Both the position numbers and the translations under genes were made by a program. Shown here piece after piece: positions 17,154 through 26,350 of a stretch of 64,000 nucleotides of DNA (position 1 is the first letter of the stretch; every line of letters begins with the position of its first letter). Source of the stretch: an uncultured Flavobacteriaceae bacterium (lineage in GTDB: Bacteria; Bacteroidota; Bacteroidia; Flavobacteriales; Flavobacteriaceae); NCBI GenBank assembly GCA_947502635.1, contig CANNAN010000002.1, forward strand, positions 186,001 through 250,000, read 5' to 3'. Below the pieces are notes generated by a model. That model was not told the origin of the DNA, ran no database searches, and was given only the letters and a program-made list of their open reading frames with translations.

Positions 17154-17555
17154 TTAATACGTAAGTACGCAGGTGTTATTTTCGCAACTTATACTAATTG
17201 GCTGTAAAGCAAGTGCACAATCTGAAACGATTTCCCATTTCCCATTAAAAGCAGCTTCTTTTTGATTGTAATCTTCAACTGCGGCTTTTAATTTATCGAC
17301 ATCGATTGAGGTGGTGTATACTAAATAAGACCATGGCCCACCACAAGGTTTGCTTCCCAAGCCAATAAATTTGCATTCGGTGGTACCGTCGCACACAGAA
17401 GTACTGGCTAAAGTTTCAATTTCTGCTTTTAATAAGCTAAGTTTCTCTAATTCAATTTCGTAGGTAGGTGTGTTGTTGTCGTTGGATGAGCAACTGCTGG
17501 TCATTAATAACATAACACAGGTAACAACCAATATGGGTTTAAAATACGGTTTCAT
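17154..17555 (-). CDS. Small lipoprotein with conserved cysteines
   Basis: A 133-residue lipoprotein with signal peptide and lipobox (VMLLMTSSCSSND). The mature part has an early coiled segment (IELEKLSLLKAEIETLAS) and six cysteines (STSVCDGTTECKFIGLGSKPC, then SDCALALQPISISC and NNTCVLTY), which suggests three disulfides. Related small flavobacterial lipoproteins have no assigned function. It precedes plsC by 20 bases and could be cotranscribed with it. Confidence 0.7.
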   Translation of the reverse strand: MKPYFKPILVVTCVMLLMTSSCSSNDNNTPTYEIELEKLSLLKAEIETLASTSVCDGTTECKFIGLGSKPCGGPWSYLVYTTSIDVDKLKAAVEDYNQKEAAFNGKWEIVSDCALALQPISISCENNTCVLTY

Positions 17556-17606
17556 AAGTCTTTTTTAATAAGATGAAAAATTGGTAAATAGGTTGCGTAA
17601 TGAGCA

Positions 17607-17633
17607 TAAAAAAAGCCACGATTATCGCGGCTT
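17607..17633 (-). terminator. Rho-independent terminator
   Basis: AAGCCACG (17613-17620) and CGCGGCTT (17626-17633) pair with one mismatch around a 5-nt loop, followed on the minus strand by a T7 run. It ends the bacilliredoxin transcript. Confidence 0.85.
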
Positions 17634-17660
17634 AAATTTTATTACTTGTAAAGATTTATC

Positions 17661-18071
17661 CTAACAATGCTCGTTATAAGCATCTATTAAGTTTTCTGCA
17701 ATAAGTTCTGCTGGACGACCTTCAATATGATGACGCTCTAGCATATGTACTAATTCACCATCTTTAAATAATGCCATACTAGGAGAACTTGGAGGAAACG
17801 GAACCATATGACCACGGGCGGTATCTACTGCTTCTTTATCAACACCTGCAAAAACAGTTACAATGTTTGTAGGACGCTTTTCGTTTTGTAAACTCATTCT
17901 TGCTCCTGGACGTGCATTAGCTGCTGCACAACCACAAACCGAATTTACAACGACTAGAGTTGTTCCTGCTTTTGCTAAAGCAGCATCAACAGCTTGAGAC
18001 GTATGTAATTCTTCAAAACCAACATTTGTTAAATCTTCGCGCATTGGTTTTACTAATTCTGCTGGATACAT
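17661..18071 (-). CDS. BrxA/BrxB family bacilliredoxin
   Basis: A 136-residue thioredoxin-fold protein of the YphP/YqiW family with the CxC active site in VNSVCGCAAANARPG. In Bacillus the relatives remove bacillithiol from proteins. In Bacteroidota the same fold is common and probably acts as a thiol-disulfide reductase with bacillithiol or another thiol. The protein covers the full family length, from MYPAELVKPMREDL to the end. It is a single-gene unit with its own terminator. Confidence 0.92.
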   Translation of the reverse strand: MYPAELVKPMREDLTNVGFEELHTSQAVDAALAKAGTTLVVVNSVCGCAAANARPGARMSLQNEKRPTNIVTVFAGVDKEAVDTARGHMVPFPPSSPSMALFKDGELVHMLERHHIEGRPAELIAENLIDAYNEHC

Positions 18072-18282
18072 ATTTTTAAATTTTTATAATTAACAATTTT
18101 AGACTGCAAAGATACCAATTGTGTAACAAATTATGAATGCAATCTACTAACAAATAGTATATTTACTCTGATAATTTTTATTTTAAAAAATAGGACAGAG
18201 TGAACCTATCTTATTATAATTTCTTCTTTTAAAAGAATTAATTTATATGTAGGTTTGGTCATAATTAAAATCTATTACTTAC

Positions 18283-19062
18283 ATGAGTTTTTCAAAATGG
18301 ATAGGAGGCGCAATAGGGTGGTCTTTTGGAGGCCCTATAGGAGCCATTATCGGATTAGCAATAGGAAGTGTTATTGATTCCTTGTCAAATGGTAAAGAGA
18401 GCCCGTTTTTAGAGCAAGGACAACCACAACAGGGTAGAAGAACCACCTACAGATCAGAGCCCAGACAACAACCGCAAACGCAATCTGGCGATTTTGAAGT
18501 GAGTTTGCTAATACTATCGTCTATCATTATAAAAGCGGATGGTGTACAAGATCAAAGAGAGTTGGATTTTGTACGTGAGCAATTTGTAAGTATGTATGGT
18601 AAAGAACGTGCAAACCACGCATTCAAACTATTTAAAAATATTAACAACCAAAATAATATTTCGACCAGACAAGTTTGTTTGCAAATTAAACAGATGATGG
18701 ACCATCCATCGCGTCTACAGCTTATGCATTTTTTATTTGGGATTGCAAAGGCAGATGGTACAGTAACAGAAGTTGAGGAGCGACAAATTTACACCATGGC
18801 TGGGTATTTAGGGATTAGTTCTCGCGATTATGATAGTATTAAAGCCATGTTTTATAACAGCAGTGACAATGCTTATAAAATTCTGGAAATAGATAAAAAT
18901 GCTACAGAAGATGAGATTAAAAGGGCGTATCGAAAAATGGCTAAAAAATATCACCCTGATAAGGTGATTCACTTAGGGAAAGAGCATCAAGTAGGAGCTG
19001 AAGAAAAGTTTAGACAGGTGCAAGCGGCTTATGAGCAGTTGCAGAAGGAACGTGGGTTTTAG
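18283..19062 (+). CDS. TerB/J-domain co-chaperone (DjlA-like)
   Basis: A 259-residue protein with a glycine-rich hydrophobic N-terminus ([22 protein letters not shown]) that could be membrane inserting. A TerB-like helical domain follows (about 70-185: [20 protein letters not shown] and [20 protein letters not shown]), then a C-terminal J-domain (about 195-259: [20 protein letters not shown] with the HPD motif in YHPDKV). This is the DjlA layout with the J-domain last, which stimulates DnaK ATPase at the membrane. It is transcribed alone. Confidence 0.9.
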   Translation: MSFSKWIGGAIGWSFGGPIGAIIGLAIGSVIDSLSNGKESPFLEQGQPQQGRRTTYRSEPRQQPQTQSGDFEVSLLILSSIIIKADGVQDQRELDFVREQFVSMYGKERANHAFKLFKNINNQNNISTRQVCLQIKQMMDHPSRLQLMHFLFGIAKADGTVTEVEERQIYTMAGYLGISSRDYDSIKAMFYNSSDNAYKILEIDKNATEDEIKRAYRKMAKKYHPDKVIHLGKEHQVGAEEKFRQVQAAYEQLQKERGF

Positions 19063-19093
19063 AATTAAAATTTCCGCTTGATTATAAAAAAGA

Positions 19094-19168
19094 GTCATTT
19101 CGACATTAGGAGAGATTACGCAATATAAAAATTTGTGATGTCTCAATTTTACCTCATTTGGACATGAC
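19094..19168. repeat. Degenerate dispersed palindromic repeat
   Basis: An imperfect inverted repeat: GTCATTTCGACATTAGG near the left end answers GTCATGTCCAAATGAGG on the other strand at the right end. It resembles the REP-like intergenic repeats, typically beginning GTCATTTCGA, scattered through flavobacterial genomes (recalled, not checked). It lies between the DjlA-like gene and the sigma factor gene. Confidence 0.5.
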
Positions 19169-19247
19169 TAGCTTCAGTAAATTTAAAAAATGAAAATAAT
19201 TTAGGAGACCTTTTAGCAATTTGACCATTAAGTAATAAACAAGATTT

Positions 19248-19787
19248 ATGAACGATAAAAAAATCTTAGAGCTTTTTAAAGATGGTCAACGCGAAAAAGC
19301 TTTTAGTAAATTATATGGCTTGTATCCTAAAATTGAAGCTTTGATAGTTTCAAAAGGGGGTCAAAAGCAAGATGCTTCAGATGTTTTTCAGGAAGCACTT
19401 ATTATATTAAATAGAAATCTAGAAAAATCAGATTTCAAATTAACGTCTTCGTTTTATACTTATTTATATGCGGTATCACGGTTTATATGGAAGGATACTC
19501 AAAAGAAATTTTCAAAAACAGAACTATATGATTTAAATGAAAATGAAGTAGAATACTTTCATAGTGTTCTAGAAGAAAAAAAATACCAACTCGCAGAGCG
19601 TGCATTTCTCAAATTAGGAGAACGATGTCAACAGCTTTTACAACTATTTTATCATAAAGCCATGTCTTTTAAAGAGATCGCTAATATGATGCAATTTAAA
19701 ACTGAAAAGATTGCAAAAAACCAGAAGTATAAGTGCTTAATAAAAGCAAAAGACATCTATCAAACAAGTAAAACGGTTCAATCTTAA
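19248..19787 (+). CDS. ECF-type RNA polymerase sigma factor
   Basis: A 179-residue sigma-70 family protein with region 2 (DASDVFQEALIILNRNLEK, about residues 42-61) and region 4 (CQQLLQLFYHKAMSFKEIANMM, about 123-145). The size and organisation are those of extracytoplasmic-function sigma factors. It lies 21 bases before a large gene whose product has an anti-sigma-like N-terminus and one membrane helix, so that protein is the likely partner that sequesters it. Confidence 0.9.
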   Translation: MNDKKILELFKDGQREKAFSKLYGLYPKIEALIVSKGGQKQDASDVFQEALIILNRNLEKSDFKLTSSFYTYLYAVSRFIWKDTQKKFSKTELYDLNENEVEYFHSVLEEKKYQLAERAFLKLGERCQQLLQLFYHKAMSFKEIANMMQFKTEKIAKNQKYKCLIKAKDIYQTSKTVQS

Positions 19788-19790
19788 TTC

Positions 19791-19820
19791 GGAAAATCAT
19801 GGAAAATCATGGAAAATCAT
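19791..19820 (+). repeat. Three tandem copies of a 10-bp unit over the start codon
   Basis: GGAAAATCAT occurs three times in exact tandem. Each copy followed by G creates an ATG, so start codons lie 10 bases apart in different frames. Only the ATG at 19809 opens the long frame; the first (19799) is in another frame and runs into the body of the gene. Confidence 0.9.
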
Positions 19821-22800
19821 ATACAAAGTATAGAGCTCATTAATAGGTATTTAGATAAAACACTTGCTGACGAAGAAATTCAAGATTTTGAAAATCGATT
19901 AAGAACAGAAATTGATTTTAAATCACTATACAATGAGCACCTTCTATTTTTAGAAGGATTAAAACGCCGAAAGCTAAAAGAAGAAATTAAAAAAGCAAAG
20001 CAATCTTATATTCGAAATAAATGGTTTAAATATTTAGGTTTTGCGTTTGCAATAGTAACTGTATTAACCTTAATTTATTTTAGTGTATTTAATTCTGATA
20101 AAGCATATTTAAAAAGTAAACTGAATTTTGAATCGGAATATATTCAAAGTTTTCGAGTGGCAGTTGATTCTGTTATTGAAGTCATTGGAGAAAAAGGAAC
20201 TAAAATTCGTTTTAATCCTGAAGATCTACAAACCATTTTGAACAAACCATTTGATGGTGACTCTTTAAATATTGAGTTAATTGAATTAATTAACAAGCAA
20301 GATTTACTTTTAGCAAATGCTCAAACAATATCGAATAACAAATGGCTGGTTTCTGGTGGAGCTTTTAAAATTGATGTTAAATACAAGGGAGAATTTTTAG
20401 TTTTAAAAGAAGGTAAAACGGTTGAAGCACAATTTCCTAAGAACACTTCAGAGGGTGGTGGTATGCAAATATTTTATGGAGGAAGGGATGAAGAAAATAA
20501 TATGAATTGGGAGGCTTCTGAAGTTAAATTAGAGCCTTTTCCATTTGTTATCATTATTGGGAATTCCATTCTGTCTCTTATTGATGAAGAATTAACTAAA
20601 CTGTATGGTGTTGATACGTGTAAAGAACTATCTATAATTGATAGTTTAGGCCGTTTGGATATTGAGAAAAACTTTTCCAAGGTAAATTATTATGATAAAA
20701 GAGCAGATACTATAAGGATTTACAAACAGAAAGTTCTTTTAGAAGAAAAAAGTAATAGTATAGATGAAGAATATTATAGAATAATTGAAGTAGACTCTTT
20801 GGCTTGGTTAAAAAACAAAAGAGAAATTACAATTGATTCTATTTTAATTGACTTGGAAGATTTTTGGTATTCTGAACGTTATAATATCGCATCTGCATCT
20901 GTTTATGAGCAAATTTCTAAACTAGAATTAAGTGAAATGAAAGATGCGATTTCAAAAGAAAATTATAATGAACTAAAGAGAGAGGAATATTCTTTAAAAG
21001 AAGAGAATAAGAAGATATATAAAACTTTAGATAAAATTTATCAAACAGTTCAATTATCTAAACTAGGCTGGATTAATATCGATAAGTTCGCTAGAGATGA
21101 AGAAAAGGCAACTATTAAACTCAATTTTAATATAAATACTAATCATAACGAAACATATATTGTTGATCAAAAAAATAACACAGTATTAAATGTTTACGAA
21201 GACAATATTGACTTACCAATAAATAGAAGTTTTTATGTTATTGCAATTGGAATTAAAGGAAAGGATATTTATGGCTTTAAGAAATCGGTTCGATTTAGTA
21301 AAAGTAGCGACTTTAAAATTGACTTTAAAAAGATAAATGAATCTCAAATAAAATCAATTTTAACGTTAGAAAAATCAATTGATATTCCTGATTCTTTATC
21401 TGGAAATACTAATAAACAGATAAATCTAGACTCAATCTCTAATCAAAATGTTGAACAATTTGAAGAGCGTAAAGTTTATAATCAAGTTGTAACTAAACCA
21501 AAGGAAGAAGAAGGCGTTTACAAATACAGTAAAAATTCACAGATCTTTAAGATTAATGCTAAAAAAGATATTACAATAAATTGTAAAGAAGGAACGAAAT
21601 TAATTATTAAAGCAAATTCATTTGTAGATAGTGACCATAAAGTTGTTGCAGGTGAAATAGATTTTAAAATAAAGGAATACTATAAAGTTTCAGATATGTT
21701 GTTAGCTAATTTAACAACACAATCTGATGGCAAGCAATTAGAAACAGGTGGAATGCTATATATTGAAGCTTTTAGAGGTGATGAACTTTTAAAGTTGAAT
21801 TCTAGTATTGGAATTTCATTTCCTACAGAAAATAAAAAAGAAGGCATGCGTCTATTTACTGGTAAGCGGGAAGGCGAAAACATTAACTGGATACTTCAAG
21901 AAAAACAGAAGCCAGAAATAGATGATCTTCTTGATGAAGTTATAGAAGTAACAGAAGATGATTCTTCTGAAGACGTTGAAGTTCCTTTTTCTGTAGTAGA
22001 ACAAGTTCCAATATATCCAGGTTGTGAAGAGAGAGACAATGAAAAACAAAGGAAATGTACAAGTGATGCCATTAATAAGTTTGTTCAAAGAAAATTTAAT
22101 ACAGCAATAGCAGAAGAAGTTGGTTTTAATGGAAGAGTAAGAATTAATGTGATTTTTAGAATTAATAAAAATGGAGATGTTGTTTCTATTCAATCTAGAG
22201 CTAATCATCCCAGACTTGAAGAAGAAGTAAAAAGAGTCCTTGCATTAATACCAAAAATGAGACCAGGAAAGCAAAGAGGTTTTGCGGTTACAGTGCCTTA
22301 TTCATTGCCTATTATTTTTCAAACAGATGGAGAATCAGCATTCATAGGATCGAATGGAAGTGTTCCTCGAGTTAGTAAAATACAAGATTCAATAGCTAAT
22401 AAAAGATTTGAAGATAGGTTAACTCTAAAAGATAGCATCAATGTTAGCGTTTCTGAAGTGAATAACTATATTTTAAGAACTTCTAAATTAGGTTGGGTTA
22501 ATTGTGATAGATTTATAAGAAATAGAAGCAGAATACAATATAAGCTTAAAATCAAAGATTCAAAGGGAGCTATTGTTAGTATGGTTTTTAAGAATGTAAA
22601 TTCTGTAATGCCAAGTTGGAAGAATAATGAAGAATATGATTTTAGAATTGTACCTAAAGGAGAAGATGTTGTTCTTGTTGCGATTAAAAGGAATGAAGGG
22701 AAATTGTTTTTTGATATTATTGAAACAAAAACTCAAGAAAATCCAATTTTAGATTTTAATTTCAAGGAAATAACGCTTACAGAACTTAAAATTCAGTTAA

Positions 22801-22823
22801 AAAAATTGAATAGGACTTTTTAA
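19809..22823 (+). CDS. Large membrane-anchored protein with TonB C-terminal domain (putative anti-sigma partner)
   Basis: A 1004-residue protein. The cytoplasmic N-terminus (residues 1-70, IELINRYLDKTLADEEIQDF) looks like flavobacterial anti-sigma proteins. A single membrane helix follows at about 72-92 and the rest is periplasmic. Two copies of a module with an LLAN…GG…FP…GM…F.G.RE..NW pattern occur near residues 170-240 and 625-700. A TonB C-terminal domain (about 735-850, with FVQRKFNTAIAEEVGFNGRV) follows the second copy. A second repeated motif, SKLGWINIDKF near 418 and SKLGWVNCDRF near 895, follows each module. It is encoded 21 bases after the ECF sigma gene and overlaps the convergent HEAT gene by 27 bases. 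The function is inferred. Confidence 0.75.
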   Translation: MENHIQSIELINRYLDKTLADEEIQDFENRLRTEIDFKSLYNEHLLFLEGLKRRKLKEEIKKAKQSYIRNKWFKYLGFAFAIVTVLTLIYFSVFNSDKAYLKSKLNFESEYIQSFRVAVDSVIEVIGEKGTKIRFNPEDLQTILNKPFDGDSLNIELIELINKQDLLLANAQTISNNKWLVSGGAFKIDVKYKGEFLVLKEGKTVEAQFPKNTSEGGGMQIFYGGRDEENNMNWEASEVKLEPFPFVIIIGNSILSLIDEELTKLYGVDTCKELSIIDSLGRLDIEKNFSKVNYYDKRADTIRIYKQKVLLEEKSNSIDEEYYRIIEVDSLAWLKNKREITIDSILIDLEDFWYSERYNIASASVYEQISKLELSEMKDAISKENYNELKREEYSLKEENKKIYKTLDKIYQTVQLSKLGWINIDKFARDEEKATIKLNFNINTNHNETYIVDQKNNTVLNVYEDNIDLPINRSFYVIAIGIKGKDIYGFKKSVRFSKSSDFKIDFKKINESQIKSILTLEKSIDIPDSLSGNTNKQINLDSISNQNVEQFEERKVYNQVVTKPKEEEGVYKYSKNSQIFKINAKKDITINCKEGTKLIIKANSFVDSDHKVVAGEIDFKIKEYYKVSDMLLANLTTQSDGKQLETGGMLYIEAFRGDELLKLNSSIGISFPTENKKEGMRLFTGKREGENINWILQEKQKPEIDDLLDEVIEVTEDDSSEDVEVPFSVVEQVPIYPGCEERDNEKQRKCTSDAINKFVQRKFNTAIAEEVGFNGRVRINVIFRINKNGDVVSIQSRANHPRLEEEVKRVLALIPKMRPGKQRGFAVTVPYSLPIIFQTDGESAFIGSNGSVPRVSKIQDSIANKRFEDRLTLKDSINVSVSEVNNYILRTSKLGWVNCDRFIRNRSRIQYKLKIKDSKGAIVSMVFKNVNSVMPSWKNNEEYDFRIVPKGEDVVLVAIKRNEGKLFFDIIETKTQENPILDFNFKEITLTELKIQLKKLNRTF

Positions 22824-23578
22824 ATTATAATTCCCATCAATATAATCAATAGCTTCTTGTTGCGTTAATACGGCAAACTTTTTATAACGATCGTGTACAT
22901 CAACAATTTCATCTAAAGCTTTTTTAACAAGGGGTTTGTTTTTCCAGATGTTTAGATGTGTAACGACAGTTTTTAAGCAACCATTTTTATAGGCAATTTG
23001 TCCGATGACATGAATTAGAGTATCCGAAACACGTTTGGTTTCATCAAATTCTAATTCTTTCAATAATGGCAAAATATCTTGAGGGTGTGTACGGCCTCTC
23101 AATTCAATACCATGACAAATCTCTCTTCTAATTTCTTTATCGGGATGTTTTAAATAGGTTTTTGCCAAGCTAAAACAGGAACAGGGTTTTTCTCTCCCAT
23201 TTTTTTTACAGAACCTATTACGGCATTTCTAACAGAATGATGGTCGTCAAACAATCCTGTATCAAAAAAAGATTGCACCTTATCAAAATGAAACTTGCCA
23301 ATTTCACCAGCTGCATTAACAACGGTCTGCCGAACTTTATCAATGTTTGATTTTAATAGACTTGTCAAGGTTGAAAGTATCACTTTTTGTAATTCCAGTC
23401 TGGAATAAAAGATCTTTCCAATAGCTAAATACCCTGTTTTTCTAATATAAGTGTCTTCGTCAGAAAAGTATTTAACAATGTTTTCCGTTTCATTTGAAGC
23501 TAAATCATATGTAATATCTTGATTGATTTTTTCAACAAGCTGGTTGCGTTCTTCTTTTGATAAATCGTAAAAACCCAT
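22797..23578 (-). pseudogene. HEAT-repeat protein split by a single-base frameshift
   Basis: One HEAT-repeat gene appears in two frames. The first part (23578-23150) encodes 142 residues starting MGFYDLSKEERNQLVEKI and ending in a non-homologous tail after PVPVLAW. The second (from about 23168 to 22797) continues the family with AKTYLKHPDKEIRREICHGI. At the junction the minus strand reads GCTTGGCAAAAACC; one extra G after TGG would restore W-A-K-T and a continuous protein of about 261 residues. Both halves keep good helical repeats, so the break is recent or a sequencing error. HEAT repeats mediate protein contacts; no specific role can be given. It lies 2 bases before the winged-helix regulator's end on the same strand. 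Confidence 0.8.
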
Positions 23579-23580
23579 AT

Positions 23581-24432
23581 TTAATTAACTTCTAGTTTAT
23601 AGCCCACACCATGTATATTCACAATATTTATAGAAGGATCGTCTTTGAATTTTTTTCTAAGTTTCGATATAAAGGTATCTAAACTTCTGTCAACAAAAAC
23701 ACCATGGTCTTCCCATATTTCTTTAACAAGAGTATCACGTTTTACAATCTGGTTTTGGTTTGCACTAAGGATTGAGATTAATTCACATTCTTTGGCAGAT
23801 AGTTTTATTTCAATGGCTTCCTTAATGAGTTTGTTTTGACCTTTGTAAAATTTGTAATCACCAATTTTAGAAAAAGGTATGGCTTCTTCAATAGTTGTCT
23901 TCGGTTTTCTTTTTTTAATAAAGAAAAAACCAAAAATAAATATACTAATAAGTAATATTAAAAGGATGGGATATATTTTATTGGTTAGCCATGGGGTCTT
24001 TTCAAAAAATAACACTTGGATTGTATAGCAGTCTGTGGGGAGATGTCTACTTAGGCATGGAACAATATCACTTTCTTTTGTTCCTTTAATTTGAAAACTA
24101 TAAAATACTTCATCTTTATTACAATTAATGACTTCAACGATATACTGTTTAGGGAGGTTAGCAGTTTTTAAACTATGGCTTATAGCGGTCACTAAGCTAT
24201 CTGGAGTTATAGATAGTTTATTTTGAAATGCTATTTCATATTTGTTGTCATTTAATTTTTTAACAGGCAAAATCAATGATGTAGAATCGCTATTGGTAAG
24301 TAATAGTGTATTGGCAGCATCTCTTAAAGCAACCTTTACAGTTTCAGAAAAATGATTCTGAGGGGTATCATCTTTACAATTTAGGAATGTAAAGAATAGG
24401 ATTGCTAATAAAGGAAAAACGATTTTTTTCAT
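23581..24432 (-). CDS. Membrane-anchored winged-helix transcriptional regulator
   Basis: A 283-residue ToxR-like protein in inverted order. It has an N-terminal signal/lipobox-like segment (FPLLAILFFTFLNCKDD), a periplasmic domain to about residue 150, a membrane helix (YPILLILLISIFIFGFFFI), and a C-terminal OmpR/PhoB-type winged helix (about 185-283). The latter has LSAKECELISILSANQNQIV, LVKEIWEDHGVFVDRSLDTF and NIHGVGYKLEVN. The ATG at 24432 is preferred to an in-frame ATG 13 codons upstream because it gives the standard export signal. It is divergent from yceI, which is 125 bases away and a natural target. Confidence 0.85.
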   Translation of the reverse strand: MKKIVFPLLAILFFTFLNCKDDTPQNHFSETVKVALRDAANTLLLTNSDSTSLILPVKKLNDNKYEIAFQNKLSITPDSLVTAISHSLKTANLPKQYIVEVINCNKDEVFYSFQIKGTKESDIVPCLSRHLPTDCYTIQVLFFEKTPWLTNKIYPILLILLISIFIFGFFFIKKRKPKTTIEEAIPFSKIGDYKFYKGQNKLIKEAIEIKLSAKECELISILSANQNQIVKRDTLVKEIWEDHGVFVDRSLDTFISKLRKKFKDDPSINIVNIHGVGYKLEVN

Positions 24433-24557
24433 CAAGACGTTTAAGACCGTTAAATAAATGAAATTTTTCAACTTTTTGCACCCGTTTCACACTTCTTTCA
24501 CATTTTTTTTACAAAAACTGGAAGTGATGCATCTAATTTTATTGAAAAATATAAATC

Positions 24558-25172
24558 ATGAAAAAAATCATTTTATTAGCAACAATTATTTGCTTTTCAC
24601 CTATTGTTAATGCTCAAGAAATTCTTGAAATAGATACTACTAATAGTATTGTAAAGTGGACAGGGTCTAATTTATTTAAATATAATAAACATTTTGGTAC
24701 TGTAAAATTTCTAAAGGGACAGATTATAAAATCTAACAGTACCATATTTAAAGAATCTAGCGATATTATACTTGAAGGACATTTTGAAATTGATATGAAT
24801 TCCATTGTTAATACCGATGGAAAATATAATGATATGTTAGTAGGGCATTTAAAAAATCAAGACTTTTTTGATGTTGAAAAACACCCTTTAGCCTCAATTA
24901 AGTTTACAGAAGTAATTTATAAAAATGTAAATACTATTAAGGTAAAAGCAGATCTAACTATTAAGGGAGTTACTAAGGTTATTGATTTCGATATGAAATT
25001 TAAAGTTGTAGACGGTAAATATAAAATGTATTCAAAATTCATTATCGACAGAACCAGATGGGGTTTGAAATATGAATCGAAAGCTTTATTTAGTAATATT
25101 AAAGATGATATTATCTCTGACGCTATTGAGTTTGAGGTTATTATTGAATTGTTTGTAAAAGATAAATGTTAA
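24558..25172 (+). CDS. YceI family protein
   Basis: A 204-residue exported protein with a signal peptide (IILLATIICFSPIVNAQ) and the YceI lipocalin-like beta-barrel. The family pattern begins LEIDTTNSIVKWTGSN and continues with GTVKFLKGQI, KNQDFFDVEKHPLASIKFTE and ADLTIKGVTKVIDFD. YceI proteins bind isoprenoid-type or other hydrophobic molecules in the periplasm. It is divergent from a membrane-anchored winged-helix regulator, which may control it. Its last 4 bases overlap the end of the convergent LD-carboxypeptidase gene. Confidence 0.92.
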   Translation: MKKIILLATIICFSPIVNAQEILEIDTTNSIVKWTGSNLFKYNKHFGTVKFLKGQIIKSNSTIFKESSDIILEGHFEIDMNSIVNTDGKYNDMLVGHLKNQDFFDVEKHPLASIKFTEVIYKNVNTIKVKADLTIKGVTKVIDFDMKFKVVDGKYKMYSKFIIDRTRWGLKYESKALFSNIKDDIISDAIEFEVIIELFVKDKC

Positions 25173-26185
25173 TCTTTAAAAACAACAGCAGTTTGCCCTT
25201 TACCTACGGTTAACTTAATCGTTCTACCCAAAATCATGGCACGATTATCTTTTTCATGTCCTGCGGGCATATTAAATGCTATGGGAAAATCGTAATCGGA
25301 TAAAGCATCTAGGATAAGCTGTTCAATAGAGGAACCCCAAAGTGTGGTGTTTTTTCTAAGTTTGGTCATGTCTCCAATAATAACGCCTTTACAGTTTTTA
25401 AAATAACCAGCCCGTTTTAAACTTTGAAACATGCGATCTATATGGTATTTATATTCACCAATTTCTTCAATGAAAAGTATTTTTTCAGAAGTATCAATGC
25501 TGGTGTTAGAGCCTAGCATAGTATGTAGCATGGTTAAGTTTCCGCCAACTATAGGGGCCGTAGCATTTCCTGTTTTATTGTATTTAGAACCTTGTATAGT
25601 ATAAGATAAAGATTTTCCAAAAACAGCATCTTTAAATGTTGAAAGAGTCTCTTTAATAGTGCTTAAATCGTCCTGTAAACTGGTACACATCATAGCATGA
25701 ATAGATTGTACCCCTACATTATGAACTTGATTATGAAGTGCTGTAATATCGGAATAGCCAATAAGCCATTTGGGGTTTTGCTTAAACTTGGTGTAATCTA
25801 GTTTGTCTAATATTCTAACGGTTCCATAGCCACCACGAGCACACCAGATGGCACTTATTTTAGGATCGTCTAAGGCATTTTGAAAATCTTCACAGCGTTC
25901 ATCATCAGTTCCTGCAAAATGATTGGCTTGGCTAAATACATGTTTCCCAACAATAGCATGTAGCCCCCAGCTTTTTAAAAGCTTTTTGGCTTGCTCTACT
26001 TCTTTAGTTCGGTTTTTTAAAACACCCGAAGGTGCTACTATGGCAACGGTATCACCTGCTTTTAAATATGGCGGTTGTATCAATGTGTTTATTTTAGTTG
26101 ATGGCACATTTTGTGCAGAAAAGTGTTTTCCTCCAAAGAAAAAAACAACACAACATAATGCGGTAATTAATGAGATTTTTGACAT
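25169..26185 (-). CDS. Murein LD-carboxypeptidase (peptidase S66)
   Basis: A 338-residue exported enzyme with an N-terminal signal segment (LITALCCVVFFFGGKHFSAQ). The S66 nucleophile Ser is in WLIGYSDITALHNQV, the catalytic Glu in FIEEIGEYKYHIDRMF, and the His in FNMPAGHEKDNRAM. It cleaves the terminal D-alanine from murein tetrapeptides in peptidoglycan recycling. It is unusual in having a signal-like N-terminus, since E. coli LdcA is cytoplasmic, so the protein may act in the periplasm or be a membrane-anchored form. The ATG at 26185 is chosen; an in-frame ATG lies at 26200. Confidence 0.9.
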   Translation of the reverse strand: MSKISLITALCCVVFFFGGKHFSAQNVPSTKINTLIQPPYLKAGDTVAIVAPSGVLKNRTKEVEQAKKLLKSWGLHAIVGKHVFSQANHFAGTDDERCEDFQNALDDPKISAIWCARGGYGTVRILDKLDYTKFKQNPKWLIGYSDITALHNQVHNVGVQSIHAMMCTSLQDDLSTIKETLSTFKDAVFGKSLSYTIQGSKYNKTGNATAPIVGGNLTMLHTMLGSNTSIDTSEKILFIEEIGEYKYHIDRMFQSLKRAGYFKNCKGVIIGDMTKLRKNTTLWGSSIEQLILDALSDYDFPIAFNMPAGHEKDNRAMILGRTIKLTVGKGQTAVVFKD

Positions 26186-26249
26186 AATGTAAAAGTACAT
26201 TTTTTTTCTAAATCGTAACCAAAATGTGTACTTTTACGGCTTCAAAATG

Positions 26250-26340
26250 ATTCGTCATTGCGAGCAAAGCTTAGGAATCTGTTTAATAAACTATGATTCA
26301 ACAAGATTATCAAACTTCGACTGCGCTCCACCTGACATAA
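26250..26340. repeat. Degenerate dispersed repeat upstream of metG
   Basis: The stretch begins CGTCATTGCGAGCAAAGC and ends with CTTCGACTGCGCTCCACC, both of which look like decayed halves of REP-like repeats common in flavobacterial intergenic DNA. Nothing coding is present. Recognition is from memory. Confidence 0.45.
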
Positions 26341-26350
26341 AAATATTAAA

